64,000 nt of DNA, taken from contig CBDDBK010000003.1 in assembly GCA_965225715.1 (NCBI GenBank), positions 442,682 to 506,681 on the forward strand. The letters are read 5' to 3'. This DNA comes from CBDDBK01 sp965225715. Lineage in GTDB: Bacteria > Bacteroidota > Bacteroidia > Cytophagales > Flammeovirgaceae. This document shows positions 1 through 9,964 of this stretch, piece after piece. Within the stretch, counting starts at the first letter, position 1. The number at the start of each line of letters is the position of its first letter. Below the pieces are notes generated by a model that ran no database searches, was not told the DNA's origin, and worked only from the letters and a program-made list of their open reading frames with translations. The position numbers and the translations under genes are program-made.

Positions 1-105
1 TGAAAAAACGTCTAACATTTTTTTGTTTGAAATTATAGGTTCTATTCCTATCCAAGTGCCATAGTTTTTTTCTCTAATATTAAATGATTCTAATATTTTT
101 TTCAT
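1..105 (-). CDS. Hypothetical protein, N-terminal 35 residues only
   Basis: An ATG at 105-103 opens a frame that stays open to the left edge, giving 35 residues beginning MKKILESFNIREKNYG. Nothing in this stretch identifies a family. It is read away from the terminator at 181-218, so it is a separate transcription unit from the large gene at 230-4630. It is real only if the frame continues outside the window. Confidence 0.45.
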   Translation of the reverse strand, partial: MKKILESFNIREKNYGTWIGIEPIISNKKMLDVFS

Positions 106-180
106 TAAATTTTATTGCTGCTAGTTCAAAGTATTTTATTTAATTGAGTATAAGTATTTTTAATTTTAATAATTCTTAAT

Positions 181-218
181 TAAGGCGGAAATAGAATTTA
201 GAACATATTTCCGCCTTA
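181..218 (-). terminator. Intrinsic terminator-like hairpin after the T9SS gene
   Basis: A perfect 13-bp inverted repeat (181-193 with 206-218, core AAGGCGGAAATA) encloses a 12-nt loop. It lies 11 bases beyond the stop codon of the 230-4630 gene. The following minus-strand sequence is AT-rich but has no clean T run. Confidence 0.7.
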
Positions 219-229
219 TCATACTATTA

Positions 230-3200
230 TTAATTAATAATAAAAGTAATCATTTTCCGTTTATTATCTTTAAGAATAACGGCTATATAAGTACCATTTG
301 GCAAACCACTAATATCATATTCCGATTGAGGTGTATTATACGTTTTTACAACTTGTCCTGTGCTATTAATAAAATATATTTTTACATCTTTTAGATTTTT
401 TAAACCTGAAATTTTGAGACTATTGGCTGCTGGATTAGGGTATAATAAGATATTATTTTGAGATAATGGGTTATCAGCTATAGATGTTATATTACCAATA
501 TTAATAGTAAAATTTTTAGAATAACTTGCCTCACTTTCATCAATTGTTGTTATAGTAATTTGGTAAGTATTTTTAATTGCAAAATTAAATACTTCAGCAC
601 TTAGAAGTTCATTATTTTGTAGCCGGAAACTAGCTGCATCCAGACCTGATAAGTTATAGCTATGTGTATCATTTGGATTATTAGCATCTATGGTGCTCAA
701 CACTCCAATAAGCGTTCCTATGGCATGACCTTGAGCTATTGTATTATTTGAAAGGATTATATCGCTAGGTGCTTGGTTAGGATTAACAGTAATAGTAAAA
801 TTTTTAGAATAACTTGCCTCACTTTCATCAATTGTTGTTATAGTAATTTGGTAAGTATTTTTAATTGCAAAATTAAATACTTCAGCACTTAGAAGTTCAT
901 TATTTTGTAGCCGGAAACTAGCTGCATCCAGACCTGATAAGTTATAGCTATGTGTATCATTTGGATTATTAGCATCTATGGTGCTCAACACTCCAATAAG
1001 CGTTCCTATGGCATGACCTTGAGCTATTGTATTATTTGAAAGGATTATATCGCTAGGTGCTTGGTTAGGATTAACAGTAATAGTAAAATTTTCAGAATAG
1101 CTTAAATTACATGCATCAGTTGTTGTTATAGTAATTTGGTAGGTATTTTTAATTGCAAAATTAAATACTTCAGCACTTAGAAGTTCATTATTTTGTAGCC
1201 GGAAACTAGCTGCATCCAGACCTGATAAGTTATAGCTATGTGTATCATTTGGATTATTAGCATCTATGGTGCTCAACACTCCAATAAGCGTTCCTATGGC
1301 ATGACCTTGAGCTATTGTATTATTTGAAAGGATTATATCGCTAGGTGCTTGGTTTATACCTGCTAATATTTTAAAAGCATCTAAGGCTATACCTTCTTGA
1401 TTAACAGAAGCATCTGAAAAAAGTATAAAAGCAAATTGAACATTTGATTGCTCTGCCAAAAAGTTAAGATTGGCAACTGACCTCATATAATTTCCTCCTG
1501 AAGAACCAGACCAAGCAAAGGAGTCAAGATTATACCAGTTTTCTAGACCTGCTTCAAACGGTATAATATCATTAAAGCCACCACCATTAATAGAATATGC
1601 TAAATATAATACGTCATAATCATCTTCTAGATCGTAATTAATATCAAAAGAAATATGAGGTGTAGGCAAATTTGAAAAATCAAATATAGGTGTTATTAAA
1701 AAGGAGAAAGTATTATTAGGGTAGTTTGCATCTAAATCAGTCATCCAAGCGCGTGAGCCTTCAGAAGCACTATTTAGATTTGTTTGATTGGGTTCGCCTA
1801 ATTCCCATACTGAATCTAAGTTTATCCAACCGCCATGGTTATTGCTTTCAAAACTTTCTATATAAGGAAAAGATCGAATGGTATCAAAAATAAGTGCTGG
1901 TACATGAGCAACTACTGTACTGAATGAATTATTATCAACAAAGATATCACCTGTATGGGTTAAAGTAACTGTGATTGTATAGTTAGTAACTTCAGAAAAA
2001 TCATAAGTGGTTGAAAAAGTATGTTCCAATGCTTGATTAGCAGGAAGGCTAGTATTAATAGTTTCAGTGATTAGATCAATACCGTCAATATTAAGGGATA
2101 AAGTAAATCCAGTTTGAGCTTGAGTACCATTGTTAAATATAGTGGTAGTTATTGTTTCAGTTTCAGTTAAAGGTCCTGTGATTGGGCTAGATATCTCTGT
2201 AACTGCTAAATCGGTATCAGATAAACCGGATACTTCAAAACGAGCTGTGTAGGCACCATTGCCATGTGTACCTACCCCAACTAGACCGCCTTGCATTCTT
2301 TCTATAACATGTTCAACAACAACGTCACCGATACCATTTGGATCTTCTTGTGTCCAAACAACTGGCGTTACTAAAGAATTAGTAGAATATAAACCAGCAC
2401 TAGTACCGACAAAATAACGGTCTCCATCACCGATAATACGACAGCTTCTAAGGGAAGGTCCGCTACCGGAACCATCGATATTTTCTTCTAAATTACCACT
2501 TACATCTGTCCAAGATGTTCCTCCATCAGAAGAATAAAAAATACTCGGAATAGAATAATTAGAGAAACAGACTAAAATTTCATCTGAATTTAGTTGGTTG
2601 ACACTAACTCCTGAAATATAGGCATTTAATGGAAAGTTCTCGCCTGTAATTCCTGTGGTGATGGCTTCTCCGCCAGGATTAACAATTTTATAGAGTCTAC
2701 CCCTTGTCGTACCTGCATAAACAACATTGCTACGGCTTACTCCTATTTCACTAATATAATCAGAAGCATTTATTCCTGGTAAACTTACTGTTTTCCAACC
2801 CACACCTGAGGAGCCTGTACTCGATTGAGTATTGATATAGAAATCATTAGAACCTGCCAAATAAAACAAATCATCATTGATAGGGTCTAAATAAAAAGGT
2901 ACAATGAATAAAGATGTTGAGTAAGTAGAAGGTGTAAAAGGCGTAAAAGTATTAGAAACGATATCATTAGCATTGTCGTATGAAAGTCTAAAGATATTTC
3001 CAAGCTGAGAGGATAAATACCTTATAGTCCCATCTGAATTAAAAGCATTATAAGCTCCATCTCCTCCGAATTGATCCGTCCAAGTGGCATCAGATAGAGT
3101 ATCGATAGTCAGCCAAGTGCTGTTATCTTGAAAACCTGCCATAATCTGATTGCCAGGTCCAAAAGAAAGTGCATAAACTTGGCTTGTTAAATAGCCATTA

Positions 3201-4630
3201 TTAAGAGAAATCCAGGTTACAGGAGCATTACCGGCAAGATTTGCAGTAATATCACTGGTTAGTTGCACACCACCATCATTACCCGATAAAGCTGAATCAC
3301 CTGCCATGAATACGAAAGAATGCTGATCTGGATGATGGTTAGGATAAAGGGCTATTTCATTATTTTCGTAACCACCTATCCAACGTGTATTAGTAGTAGT
3401 TGAAAATCCATCTGTGGATCGGTAAAGATTTGTACCTCCAATAAGTACAAAATTTTCATCATTAGGTTTGACTTTAACCAATAAATCATAGCCACCTTGT
3501 GAATCAAAATTTCCAATAGAACCTCCTAAACGAGGAATATTATCTGATAAATCAGTCCATGTGTCTGTACTTTCATCGAAACGTTGCAGGGTATGTCCGG
3601 AAGTATGCGTACTACTTTGTCCGATAAAGTATAAAATATTTTCATTAGAAGGTGCTAAAGCCAATTCTTTTCGTTCTCTTTCTCCTATGGTAAAATTTGA
3701 AGATGTGGGGTTGATCATTGTCCAGTTAATACCATTGGCTGAGCTAAAGATGCCTTGATCATCAATAGAGGCATAAGCCATACCTATTGAACTCATAACA
3801 ATATCAGTCCATGATCCATTACTTGCCTCTCCTCTTGCTAATACTTGTGTAAAACTACTACCGCCATCTGTAGATTGATATATTCCTCCATAATTAGCTA
3901 TTAATATATTCCCATTAGTAGGATTAATGACAATTTCATAATTATAATCAAAGTGAGAATCAAATAATTCGGGTATATTTGTAGCAGTAGCGGGAAGAAT
4001 AGTCCAAGTTAAGCCATTATCTATTGATTTATAAATACCATTTCCTCTATAAGGAGCATTTGTACCACTTGCTGAGTTTCCTCTTATTTCTCCTGTTCCA
4101 TAGTACCAAGTAGAGTTTTCTGTACTGGTTGTATCTTGAATAAGACAGGAAACACTTTGTAACTCATTACTTCCTGTTGTTTTAGTCCAGGATAACCCTT
4201 TATCGTTAGATCGCCACATTCCACCTGAAACGCCACCTGCTAAAATAATATTACTATCGTCATGATCAATAGCTAAAGCACGTGTTCTACCTCCGACATT
4301 ATGAGGTCCTCGATTAACCCAATTTGTCAATCTATCGCCTATTGCAAAGGGTATGCCTTGTTTAGCGGCTTGTGCTTTCATAAAAGCAAGTTCTTTGGCA
4401 CGAATATTTTTAGGTATTTTACCTGTTTTGGGGTCTTTGGTTCTTAATATATCAAAATCAATACGAGCTTGGGGATTATCTTTTTGAATATTCTGATTAT
4501 TCTTGTTAAAATGATTTGGGAATAAATTTTTAAAAGTAGAAATTGGAATACCTTTTTGTTTTTGTTGGGCTTTAATAAATAAGATAAGCATAAAAATTAA
4601 TGCAATTGACAAAACTATTCTTTTTTTCAT
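230..4630 (-). CDS. T9SS-sorted surface protein with BNR/sortilin-like, CARDB-like and cadherin-like repeats
   Basis: A 1466-residue secreted protein. Residues 1-22 form a signal peptide (KKR, then a hydrophobic run). Residues of about 95-790 contain many S-x-D-x-G-x-(S/T)-W/F turns, as in Vps10/sortilin BNR propellers. Next come a CARDB-like segment (about 800-910) and a MAM/jelly-roll-like segment (about 915-1085). Three nearly identical 96-residue cadherin-like repeats (about 1091-1379) begin QAPSDIILSNN. The last 70 residues have the type A sorting-tail pattern (LYPNPAANSL, then SGLPNGTY). By family knowledge such tails direct export through the type IX secretion system and attachment to the cell surface. 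The substrate is unknown; adhesion or exo-hydrolase roles are only possible. It has its own terminator and no operon partner. Confidence 0.9.
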   Translation of the reverse strand: MKKRIVLSIALIFMLILFIKAQQKQKGIPISTFKNLFPNHFNKNNQNIQKDNPQARIDFDILRTKDPKTGKIPKNIRAKELAFMKAQAAKQGIPFAIGDRLTNWVNRGPHNVGGRTRALAIDHDDSNIILAGGVSGGMWRSNDKGLSWTKTTGSNELQSVSCLIQDTTSTENSTWYYGTGEIRGNSASGTNAPYRGNGIYKSIDNGLTWTILPATATNIPELFDSHFDYNYEIVINPTNGNILIANYGGIYQSTDGGSSFTQVLARGEASNGSWTDIVMSSIGMAYASIDDQGIFSSANGINWTMINPTSSNFTIGERERKELALAPSNENILYFIGQSSTHTSGHTLQRFDESTDTWTDLSDNIPRLGGSIGNFDSQGGYDLLVKVKPNDENFVLIGGTNLYRSTDGFSTTTNTRWIGGYENNEIALYPNHHPDQHSFVFMAGDSALSGNDGGVQLTSDITANLAGNAPVTWISLNNGYLTSQVYALSFGPGNQIMAGFQDNSTWLTIDTLSDATWTDQFGGDGAYNAFNSDGTIRYLSSQLGNIFRLSYDNANDIVSNTFTPFTPSTYSTSLFIVPFYLDPINDDLFYLAGSNDFYINTQSSTGSSGVGWKTVSLPGINASDYISEIGVSRSNVVYAGTTRGRLYKIVNPGGEAITTGITGENFPLNAYISGVSVNQLNSDEILVCFSNYSIPSIFYSSDGGTSWTDVSGNLEENIDGSGSGPSLRSCRIIGDGDRYFVGTSAGLYSTNSLVTPVVWTQEDPNGIGDVVVEHVIERMQGGLVGVGTHGNGAYTARFEVSGLSDTDLAVTEISSPITGPLTETETITTTIFNNGTQAQTGFTLSLNIDGIDLITETINTSLPANQALEHTFSTTYDFSEVTNYTITVTLTHTGDIFVDNNSFSTVVAHVPALIFDTIRSFPYIESFESNNHGGWINLDSVWELGEPNQTNLNSASEGSRAWMTDLDANYPNNTFSFLITPIFDFSNLPTPHISFDINYDLEDDYDVLYLAYSINGGGFNDIIPFEAGLENWYNLDSFAWSGSSGGNYMRSVANLNFLAEQSNVQFAFILFSDASVNQEGIALDAFKILAGINQAPSDIILSNNTIAQGHAIGTLIGVLSTIDANNPNDTHSYNLSGLDAASFRLQNNELLSAEVFNFAIKNTYQITITTTDACNLSYSENFTITVNPNQAPSDIILSNNTIAQGHAIGTLIGVLSTIDANNPNDTHSYNLSGLDAASFRLQNNELLSAEVFNFAIKNTYQITITTIDESEASYSKNFTITVNPNQAPSDIILSNNTIAQGHAIGTLIGVLSTIDANNPNDTHSYNLSGLDAASFRLQNNELLSAEVFNFAIKNTYQITITTIDESEASYSKNFTINIGNITSIADNPLSQNNILLYPNPAANSLKISGLKNLKDVKIYFINSTGQVVKTYNTPQSEYDISGLPNGTYIAVILKDNKRKMITFIIN
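493..1356 (-). repeat. Three tandem 288-bp coding repeats
   Basis: The phrase coding for the start of each cadherin-like unit (gcttggtt on the plus strand) recurs at 771, 1059 and 1347, a period of exactly 288 bp or 96 codons. The two C-terminal units are almost identical at the DNA level. The third differs mainly near 1090-1125, where the encoded TTDACNLSYSEN replaces TTIDESEASYSKN. This implies recent duplication or gene conversion. Confidence 0.95.
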
Positions 4631-5087
4631 AATGATATTGGAATTAAATAGTAAAATAGTAGTTATTAGTTAGGATAAAAAAATTTGAAAAAGAAACTAA
4701 TTATTTAAGAGTTTTTTTTGCTAAATAGTTTTGAAATATCAACAATTTTAAATAATCTAACTATAATACCAACACATTTTCTAAATTATATATATTCGAG
4801 TAGGGCTTTCTTATAAAAAAATAATATAAAGAATTAATTTCTTACGAAATTTTTTTTATCTTTATAGTCCTTAAATCACAAATACTATCGGCTAAAGTCA
4901 ACCGCAGCTTATACTATTCTAAAAATAGAATTATTGACATTTATAAAAAAAATATGGGTAATTTTTTGGATTAAAAGAAAAAAATTATGATCTTTAGTCA
5001 ATAATTTTCTTTTTTTTTGAACTACTTATATTATTTTACTAAACTAAATATTTAATTTTCATTACTTTAAATTTATAAATTAAAACT
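4631..5087. other. Divergent intergenic region, no gene seen
   Basis: 457 AT-rich bases between two genes read outwards must hold both promoters, but I found no clear Bacteroidota-type TTTG / TAnnTTTG pair. A small palindrome (attctaaaaatagaat, near 4917-4932) is present. No ORF here is convincing. Confidence 0.4.
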
Positions 5088-5387
5088 ATGCGTATAACTA
5101 TTCAAAATACCAAAAATTCATTGGTAGACGATTCATTAAGGAGTTTTATGGAAAAAAAGTTAAATAAATTAATAACTTTTTATGCTGAAATTCAAAATGC
5201 TGATGTTTTCTTTTTTGAAGAGGGAAATACAAATAAGAATAAAGGTATGGAAGTTAAATTATATATCCCAGGACATGTGCTATTTGCCAAAGAACTAAGC
5301 CATAGTTTTGAACATGCTGTAGATGAAATAGTAGAATCGCTAAGACGACAACTTAGAAAAATTAAAACTAAAAAACAAATTGTTTAA
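5088..5387 (+). CDS. hpf: Ribosome hibernation promoting factor, short form (HPF/RaiA)
   Basis: A 99-residue protein with the S30AE/HPF layout: an initial beta strand (MRITIQNTKNSLV), a helix with EKKLNKLITFY, a strand (ADVFFFEEG), a second strand pair (VKLYIPGHVLFAKE), and a C-terminal helix (FEHAVDEIVESLRRQLRKIKTKK) rich in basic residues. The family binds the 30S decoding region and keeps ribosomes inactive in stationary phase. Length matches the short form, without the dimerising C-terminal domain. The ATG at 5088 is the only sensible start, and a hairpin follows the gene. Confidence 0.88.
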   Translation: MRITIQNTKNSLVDDSLRSFMEKKLNKLITFYAEIQNADVFFFEEGNTNKNKGMEVKLYIPGHVLFAKELSHSFEHAVDEIVESLRRQLRKIKTKKQIV

Positions 5388-5406
5388 ATTTATTTTGATA
5401 TTTGCA

Positions 5407-5452
5407 ATACTTCGGTAAATTTATATAAAATTATAATTTTTTACCGAAGTAT
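5407..5452 (+). terminator. Hairpin downstream of hpf
   Basis: A perfect 13-bp inverted repeat (5407-5419 with 5440-5452, core ATACTTCGGTAAA) encloses a 20-nt AT loop, starting 20 bases after the hpf stop. It probably ends the hpf transcript. The rest of 5388-5688 shows nothing recognisable. Confidence 0.6.
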
Positions 5453-5688
5453 GATATTTTGGTAGTGTTACTAAATTGATAATTAACTAAATTATTATTT
5501 TTGTAAATGCTTGTTAGTGCGTATATTGTCAAAATAACATTATTTTTATTAATTTGAAAATCAAATATTTATAAGATATTTACTCGTTATCATTTTTTGT
5601 ATAAACCAATAAATCCTAAGGAATAAAATAATCTATTAAGTCAAGTCTAATTAGCATTACTTGTGTAACACTACCTAAAATAGAATAA

Positions 5689-6735
5689 TTAATCTTGTAA
5701 AATATTTACCATAAAAGTACTTTTAAAAAGCAACCAGATAAGCAAAAAGAGTATTCCATAAAAAGCATAAATAGTATAAAAATCTTCTTTATGGGTAAAG
5801 CGTTCTTCAAAAATTTCAGTTTTTTCATATTCATCTATAATATTAAATATTTTTTCCAAAGTCCTATTATCGGTAGCTCTAAAAAACTGCCCCTGTCCAA
5901 TTTCAGCTATTTTTTTTAGTGTTTCTTCATTTAATGTATTATCTATATAGGCTGTCCTGCCATTTTGGTCTGTAAATGGTTGTCTACCATCTTTACCGAT
6001 ACCAATACTATAAATTTTTATATTATAAGTTCCATTAGCTAATTCAGCTGCCCAAATAGGATCTATATTTCCTGCATTATTATCGCCGTCACTCATCAAA
6101 ATAATAACTTTAGATTTGCTTTTTGATTCTTTCATTCTATTGATAGAAACGGCTAAGGCATTTCCTATTGCCGTACCATGCCATTGTTTTGTTAAGCTAA
6201 AATCTATTCTTTTTATCATAGAAGATAAGAAACCAAAATCAATGGTTAAAGGGCAATAAGGAATAGCATCACCAGAAAAAATAACCGCCCCAATTTTATT
6301 TTCTTCTCTAGTCTGAATAAAATCTAAGGCTACTTTTTTAGCTGCTTCCAAACGATTGGGAAGGAAATCTTGGGTCCGCATAGATTCTGATAAATCTATA
6401 GCCAACATAATATCAATACCTTCTGTCCATTTTTTTACTTCTTCATAAGACTTTTGAGGGCGAGCTAAGGCGAGTAAAAAAGAAAATAGGCTTAATATTA
6501 AGAATACTAGAGGAATGTATCTTAAAAAAGCTGAAGGGTCTATTTTTAAAAAAGTATTCGGTAAGGCAACTTTTAACGTTTGACGGTTATACAGTTGAAT
6601 AAGCAAACTAAGCCCTAAAATAAGTGGAATGAGTAAAAGACAATATAAAAACATTGGATTTGCCCACTCAAAACTTCTCAAAGTAGATAGTTTAAACCAA
6701 AAAAAACGAAACCAGTCTAAACCAAATTCTTTCAT
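5689..6735 (-). CDS. BatA-like von Willebrand factor A protein, membrane anchored
   Basis: A 348-residue protein with two N-terminal membrane segments (about 28-48 and 72-91) separated by a short basic loop. A vWA domain follows, with an intact metal-ion site D-x-S-x-S at 113-117 (DLSES) and later the MSDGDNN loop. A C-terminal membrane helix (about 323-342) closes it. This order matches BatA of the Bacteroidota aerotolerance operon, where it works with a MoxR ATPase. Here the only MoxR gene is 3 kb away at 9965-10948 and divergent, with no BatB/C/D genes in view, so the operon appears dispersed. The exact role is not established. Confidence 0.8.
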   Translation of the reverse strand: MKEFGLDWFRFFWFKLSTLRSFEWANPMFLYCLLLIPLILGLSLLIQLYNRQTLKVALPNTFLKIDPSAFLRYIPLVFLILSLFSFLLALARPQKSYEEVKKWTEGIDIMLAIDLSESMRTQDFLPNRLEAAKKVALDFIQTREENKIGAVIFSGDAIPYCPLTIDFGFLSSMIKRIDFSLTKQWHGTAIGNALAVSINRMKESKSKSKVIILMSDGDNNAGNIDPIWAAELANGTYNIKIYSIGIGKDGRQPFTDQNGRTAYIDNTLNEETLKKIAEIGQGQFFRATDNRTLEKIFNIIDEYEKTEIFEERFTHKEDFYTIYAFYGILFLLIWLLFKSTFMVNILQD

Positions 6736-6876
6736 AATTATTCTATTTTAAAATCTTTAATAAAAAACTATTTATTTTTAATAGCAAAGCTATAATGATA
6801 CTTTTAAATTAACAATAATTCGATAAATTTTTACTGTATTGATAATTATAATAATATGGATTTTGTTCAATAAAGT

Positions 6877-9015
6877 TTATTCTTTCATGGTATTTTGATC
6901 TCTCAAAATGTACATAGATTCAAGAAGATAAGGGTCTGTCAAAATTTTTTTAGCCCAATCCTCTGCAAAAGCAACCTCTTGTTTATCCCCTTGATTTTTT
7001 ACAATAGGTAAAAGTTTAAAGTCTTCGTCTTTTTTTTGAGTAAAAGTACGCTTAAATCCTTTTAAATAGTCTTTTTCTTTTTTCAATTTTTTATAGTTAA
7101 GTGTATTTTTAAATTGATCATTTCTATCTTTTAAAAGCTGAGAAGTTTGTATAATTTCAGAAAAAACTTCATTATTCTGAATACGCAAGGCACTTTTTTT
7201 TCTTAAAAAATCATACATATTTTTATTGTAATTATCAGAGGTATAATAAAATACCCTTGAGATAGAATCTGCTTTTAAAGCATATTTATATGCTCTTTCC
7301 CCAATGGTTAATTTACTGTAAATATCAGGTAAAATAATATCAGGAGTAACGCCTATATTTTGGGTAGTAGAGCCGTTGACTCTATAAAATTTTTCAAAGG
7401 TTAATTTTAAAGCTCCAAAAGGATTTAAAGAAGAATAAGTGGAATTTATAACATTATCTAAATTGATAACTTGTTGGACTGTACCTTTTCCATAGCTAAC
7501 AGGGCTGCCTACAATAATACCTCTTTGATAATCCTGAATAGCTGCTGCAAATATTTCTGAAGCTGAAGCACTGTAATGATTGATTAAAACGACCAAATGC
7601 CCATCATAAATGGGTTTTTTATTCATTTGAGGACGGTATGCTTTTGTTTGGTTGGCTGAATTTTTCACTTGAACTACAGGTCCTTCAATAAATAATCCTG
7701 ACATTTCAATAGCTTCAGCAAGAGAACCACCACCATTGGTTTGTAAATCAATAATTAATCCATCAATACCCTCCTTTTTAAAATCTTCTATTGCTTTTTT
7801 TATATCTTCAGAAACTCTAGCGCCTTTTTTATCTGAAAAATCATGATAAAAAACAGGAACATCAATATAGCCGTATTTTTTATTTATTTTCTTATCTTCA
7901 ACTGTAACATATTTTATATAGCTTTCTTCAAGCACAACAATATCTCGAACAATAGGAATTACCTTAATGCTACCATCTAATTTTTTAACTGTTAAATGAA
8001 CTGTTGAATTTTTCTTACCTCTAATTAAAGATACAGCATCTCGGAGAGACATATTTGTAACAGAAACAGGTATTTTACTATTTTCTTGGGCTACTTTTAA
8101 AATAATATCTTCACCTTTTAATTCTTTTTGTCTCCAAGCAGCACCTCCTGGTATTATTCTTACAACTTTTATATTACCTTCCGTTTTTTGAAGAACAGCA
8201 CCAATACCTTCAAATTTTCCTGACATTGTTATATCAAAATCTTCTTTTTCAGATGGAGGAAGGTATTCAGTATGTGGATCATAAATAGATAATATAGAGT
8301 TAAGATAAATAGCATAACGTTCATCAGGATTCTGCTGCTCAAGGTAATTAAAACGGTTATTCAGGTTTTTTAAAGTTATAGAGCGAGATTCAGCTTCTAA
8401 GGTAAACTGATCTTTAACGTTAAGTGTTGAATCATTTTGATTTGCCTTTATTTCTGTCGTTTGTTGTTCAAGTAAATTATAGTAATAATCAATAGAATAC
8501 CACTTTAACCCCTTAATCCAACGTTTTTCTTGTTCTTTCTTATTTTTACAATAGTTTTTATGTTCAAAATCTGTATTATAGTAGTCATCATTGCTATATT
8601 CAAAAGGCTTTGTCAAAATTTGATGTACATAAGTTTTATAAGCATCTAAACGTGTTTTATAAATACTTTCGATCAAATTAAAAAAGGTAAGATCTCCTTT
8701 TTGAATATAGTCAATAATTTTCTTTTTATAATTTTCTAAACGTTTTATATCCTCAAGCAAAAAAAGCTCCTTATTGGGATCTAAAGATTTTAAGTATTGT
8801 TCAAAAAAACTATTAATAAATTTAGAATCTTGAATTGTATTTTTATTGTAGTGATGCTGATTGGCAATGTTAAGTATGTTTTGTTGAAGTATCTGGTATT
8901 TAAATTGTTTTTCATATTCTTTACTATAATCTTGTGCTTGACTATTCAAACCCCAGATTAAAATAAAACAAATAACATATAATATCTTATAAAAAGTAAT
9001 TTGGCGTAATTTCAT
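6877..9015 (-). CDS. prc: Carboxy-terminal processing protease, PDZ + S41 (Prc/Tsp type)
   Basis: A 712-residue protein with a signal peptide (residues about 1-27, ending near NSQAQ), a long N-terminal helical region, a PDZ domain (around GKFEGIGAVLQKTEG) and an S41 catalytic domain. The catalytic serine is expected in SASASEIFAAA and the lysine in SYGKGTVQQ. A C-terminal helical extension completes the large Prc/Tsp form. The family degrades or trims periplasmic proteins from the C terminus. It is a single gene with no partners on either side. Confidence 0.92.
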   Translation of the reverse strand: MKLRQITFYKILYVICFILIWGLNSQAQDYSKEYEKQFKYQILQQNILNIANQHHYNKNTIQDSKFINSFFEQYLKSLDPNKELFLLEDIKRLENYKKKIIDYIQKGDLTFFNLIESIYKTRLDAYKTYVHQILTKPFEYSNDDYYNTDFEHKNYCKNKKEQEKRWIKGLKWYSIDYYYNLLEQQTTEIKANQNDSTLNVKDQFTLEAESRSITLKNLNNRFNYLEQQNPDERYAIYLNSILSIYDPHTEYLPPSEKEDFDITMSGKFEGIGAVLQKTEGNIKVVRIIPGGAAWRQKELKGEDIILKVAQENSKIPVSVTNMSLRDAVSLIRGKKNSTVHLTVKKLDGSIKVIPIVRDIVVLEESYIKYVTVEDKKINKKYGYIDVPVFYHDFSDKKGARVSEDIKKAIEDFKKEGIDGLIIDLQTNGGGSLAEAIEMSGLFIEGPVVQVKNSANQTKAYRPQMNKKPIYDGHLVVLINHYSASASEIFAAAIQDYQRGIIVGSPVSYGKGTVQQVINLDNVINSTYSSLNPFGALKLTFEKFYRVNGSTTQNIGVTPDIILPDIYSKLTIGERAYKYALKADSISRVFYYTSDNYNKNMYDFLRKKSALRIQNNEVFSEIIQTSQLLKDRNDQFKNTLNYKKLKKEKDYLKGFKRTFTQKKDEDFKLLPIVKNQGDKQEVAFAEDWAKKILTDPYLLESMYILRDQNTMKE

Positions 9016-9341
9016 ACTTAGTTATTAAAAATTTTACAGACTGATTTATCAAGTAAAATGATGTAAAACGATTTGTATAATTATTTACATCTTATAAGAT
9101 TTCAAAAATATAGATTCAACATTTATATATCAAAAATAATCAAAATTTTTTAACTAAAATAACTAAAAATTATATTAATTGCAACTAAATGATTAGCAAA
9201 AGTTCGACAACTTTTGAAAAGTTTCAAACTTTTGAAAAATTAATATATTGAAAACTAACAAATTAAATATATGAAACAAAAAAAATATAAACTTTTGGTT
9301 ATCAATATATTAATAAAATTTACCCAACTATTATGATTGAT

Positions 9342-9438
9342 TTATACTCAGATTACTTGAAAAAAAGAGTTTTTCGGATTCTAACCTATTGGTATTGAAC
9401 CTTAACGTTTCGCAAAATAAAATAGCTTTGCTATAATT
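9342..9438 (+). repeat. Dispersed repeat A, copy 1
   Basis: About 97 bp (containing cctattggtattgaa and cgcaaaataaaatagc) recur in inverted orientation at 13701-13798 with about 7 differences. It ends just upstream of the small damaged ORF at 9456. No coding content is seen. The remaining parts of 9016-9341 are AT-rich and featureless. Confidence 0.85.
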
Positions 9439-9455
9439 CTATAAATATCACCTAA

Positions 9456-9734
9456 AATGAAAGATTATACTTAAACGTATTACTAGTTTTTGGTTTTGCA
9501 GGTTTAGGCTGGTTTTTTGAAAGTTCAAACTCATTTTTATCTAATTTATCCAATCTAATTGCTATTGGAATTGGTACATATACCCTTATTAGAGAATTAG
9601 TATTTAGAAAAAGAAACAAAAGAAAACGAGATATTAAAGATAAAAAAGATGAATTGGAACTTGAAAATGCCATAAAAAAAAGGAAAATTTTAGATTTAGA
9701 AATATTGGAAATGAAAAACAAGTTAAAAAAATAA
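9456..9734 (+). pseudogene. Small membrane protein gene with a broken start
   Basis: A plus-strand frame ending TAA at 9732-9734 encodes about 92 residues: a hydrophobic stretch (VLLVFGFAGLGWFF), a second one (LSNLIAIGIGTYTLI) and a highly charged K/E/R tail that should form a coiled coil. It has no in-frame start codon. The ATG at 9457 gives MKDYT then stop; removing two bases from the TATA at about 9466-9469 would join it as MKDYLNVLLVFG. I infer either a 2-bp frameshift or a sequence error. The protein family is not recognised. Confidence 0.45.
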
Positions 9735-9738
9735 ATTT

Positions 9739-9800
9739 TTATAGCCTTATTTTTAAAAATAAGAAGATAGTATTTTCTTATTGAAGGCTTTGAATAACCT
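9739..9800 (+). repeat. Dispersed repeat B, copy 1
   Basis: The sequence tatagcctta..aaaataagaagatagtatttt..cattgaaggctt-like resembles 24677-24735 and 33653-33715, all in spacers. The shared core is AAAATAAGnAGAnAnTATnTT followed by an ATTG..aagg motif. It is degenerate and non-coding. Confidence 0.5.
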
Positions 9801-9964
9801 GTATTTCTCCAAAATTAAAGAAATATAATTAGTTGATTTTCTTATATTTATATTTTTTCTAAAATTGAAAAAATGAATTTTAAAAGGTTTAGCTTAATTT
9901 TTTCATCATATATTTATTGGCAACTAAAAAAGTTGTCCATTTATTACACAATTCATAATTTGCA

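Noticed and set aside
5000..5087. Bacteroidota-type promoter before hpf
   Set aside because: TTTG is present but the -7 element does not match TAnnTTTG at the right spacing.
9452..9721. Minus-strand 89-codon frame
   Set aside because: It is antisense to the better plus-strand frame 9456-9734, which has a protein-like composition; the minus frame is a low-complexity F/S/L-rich shadow.
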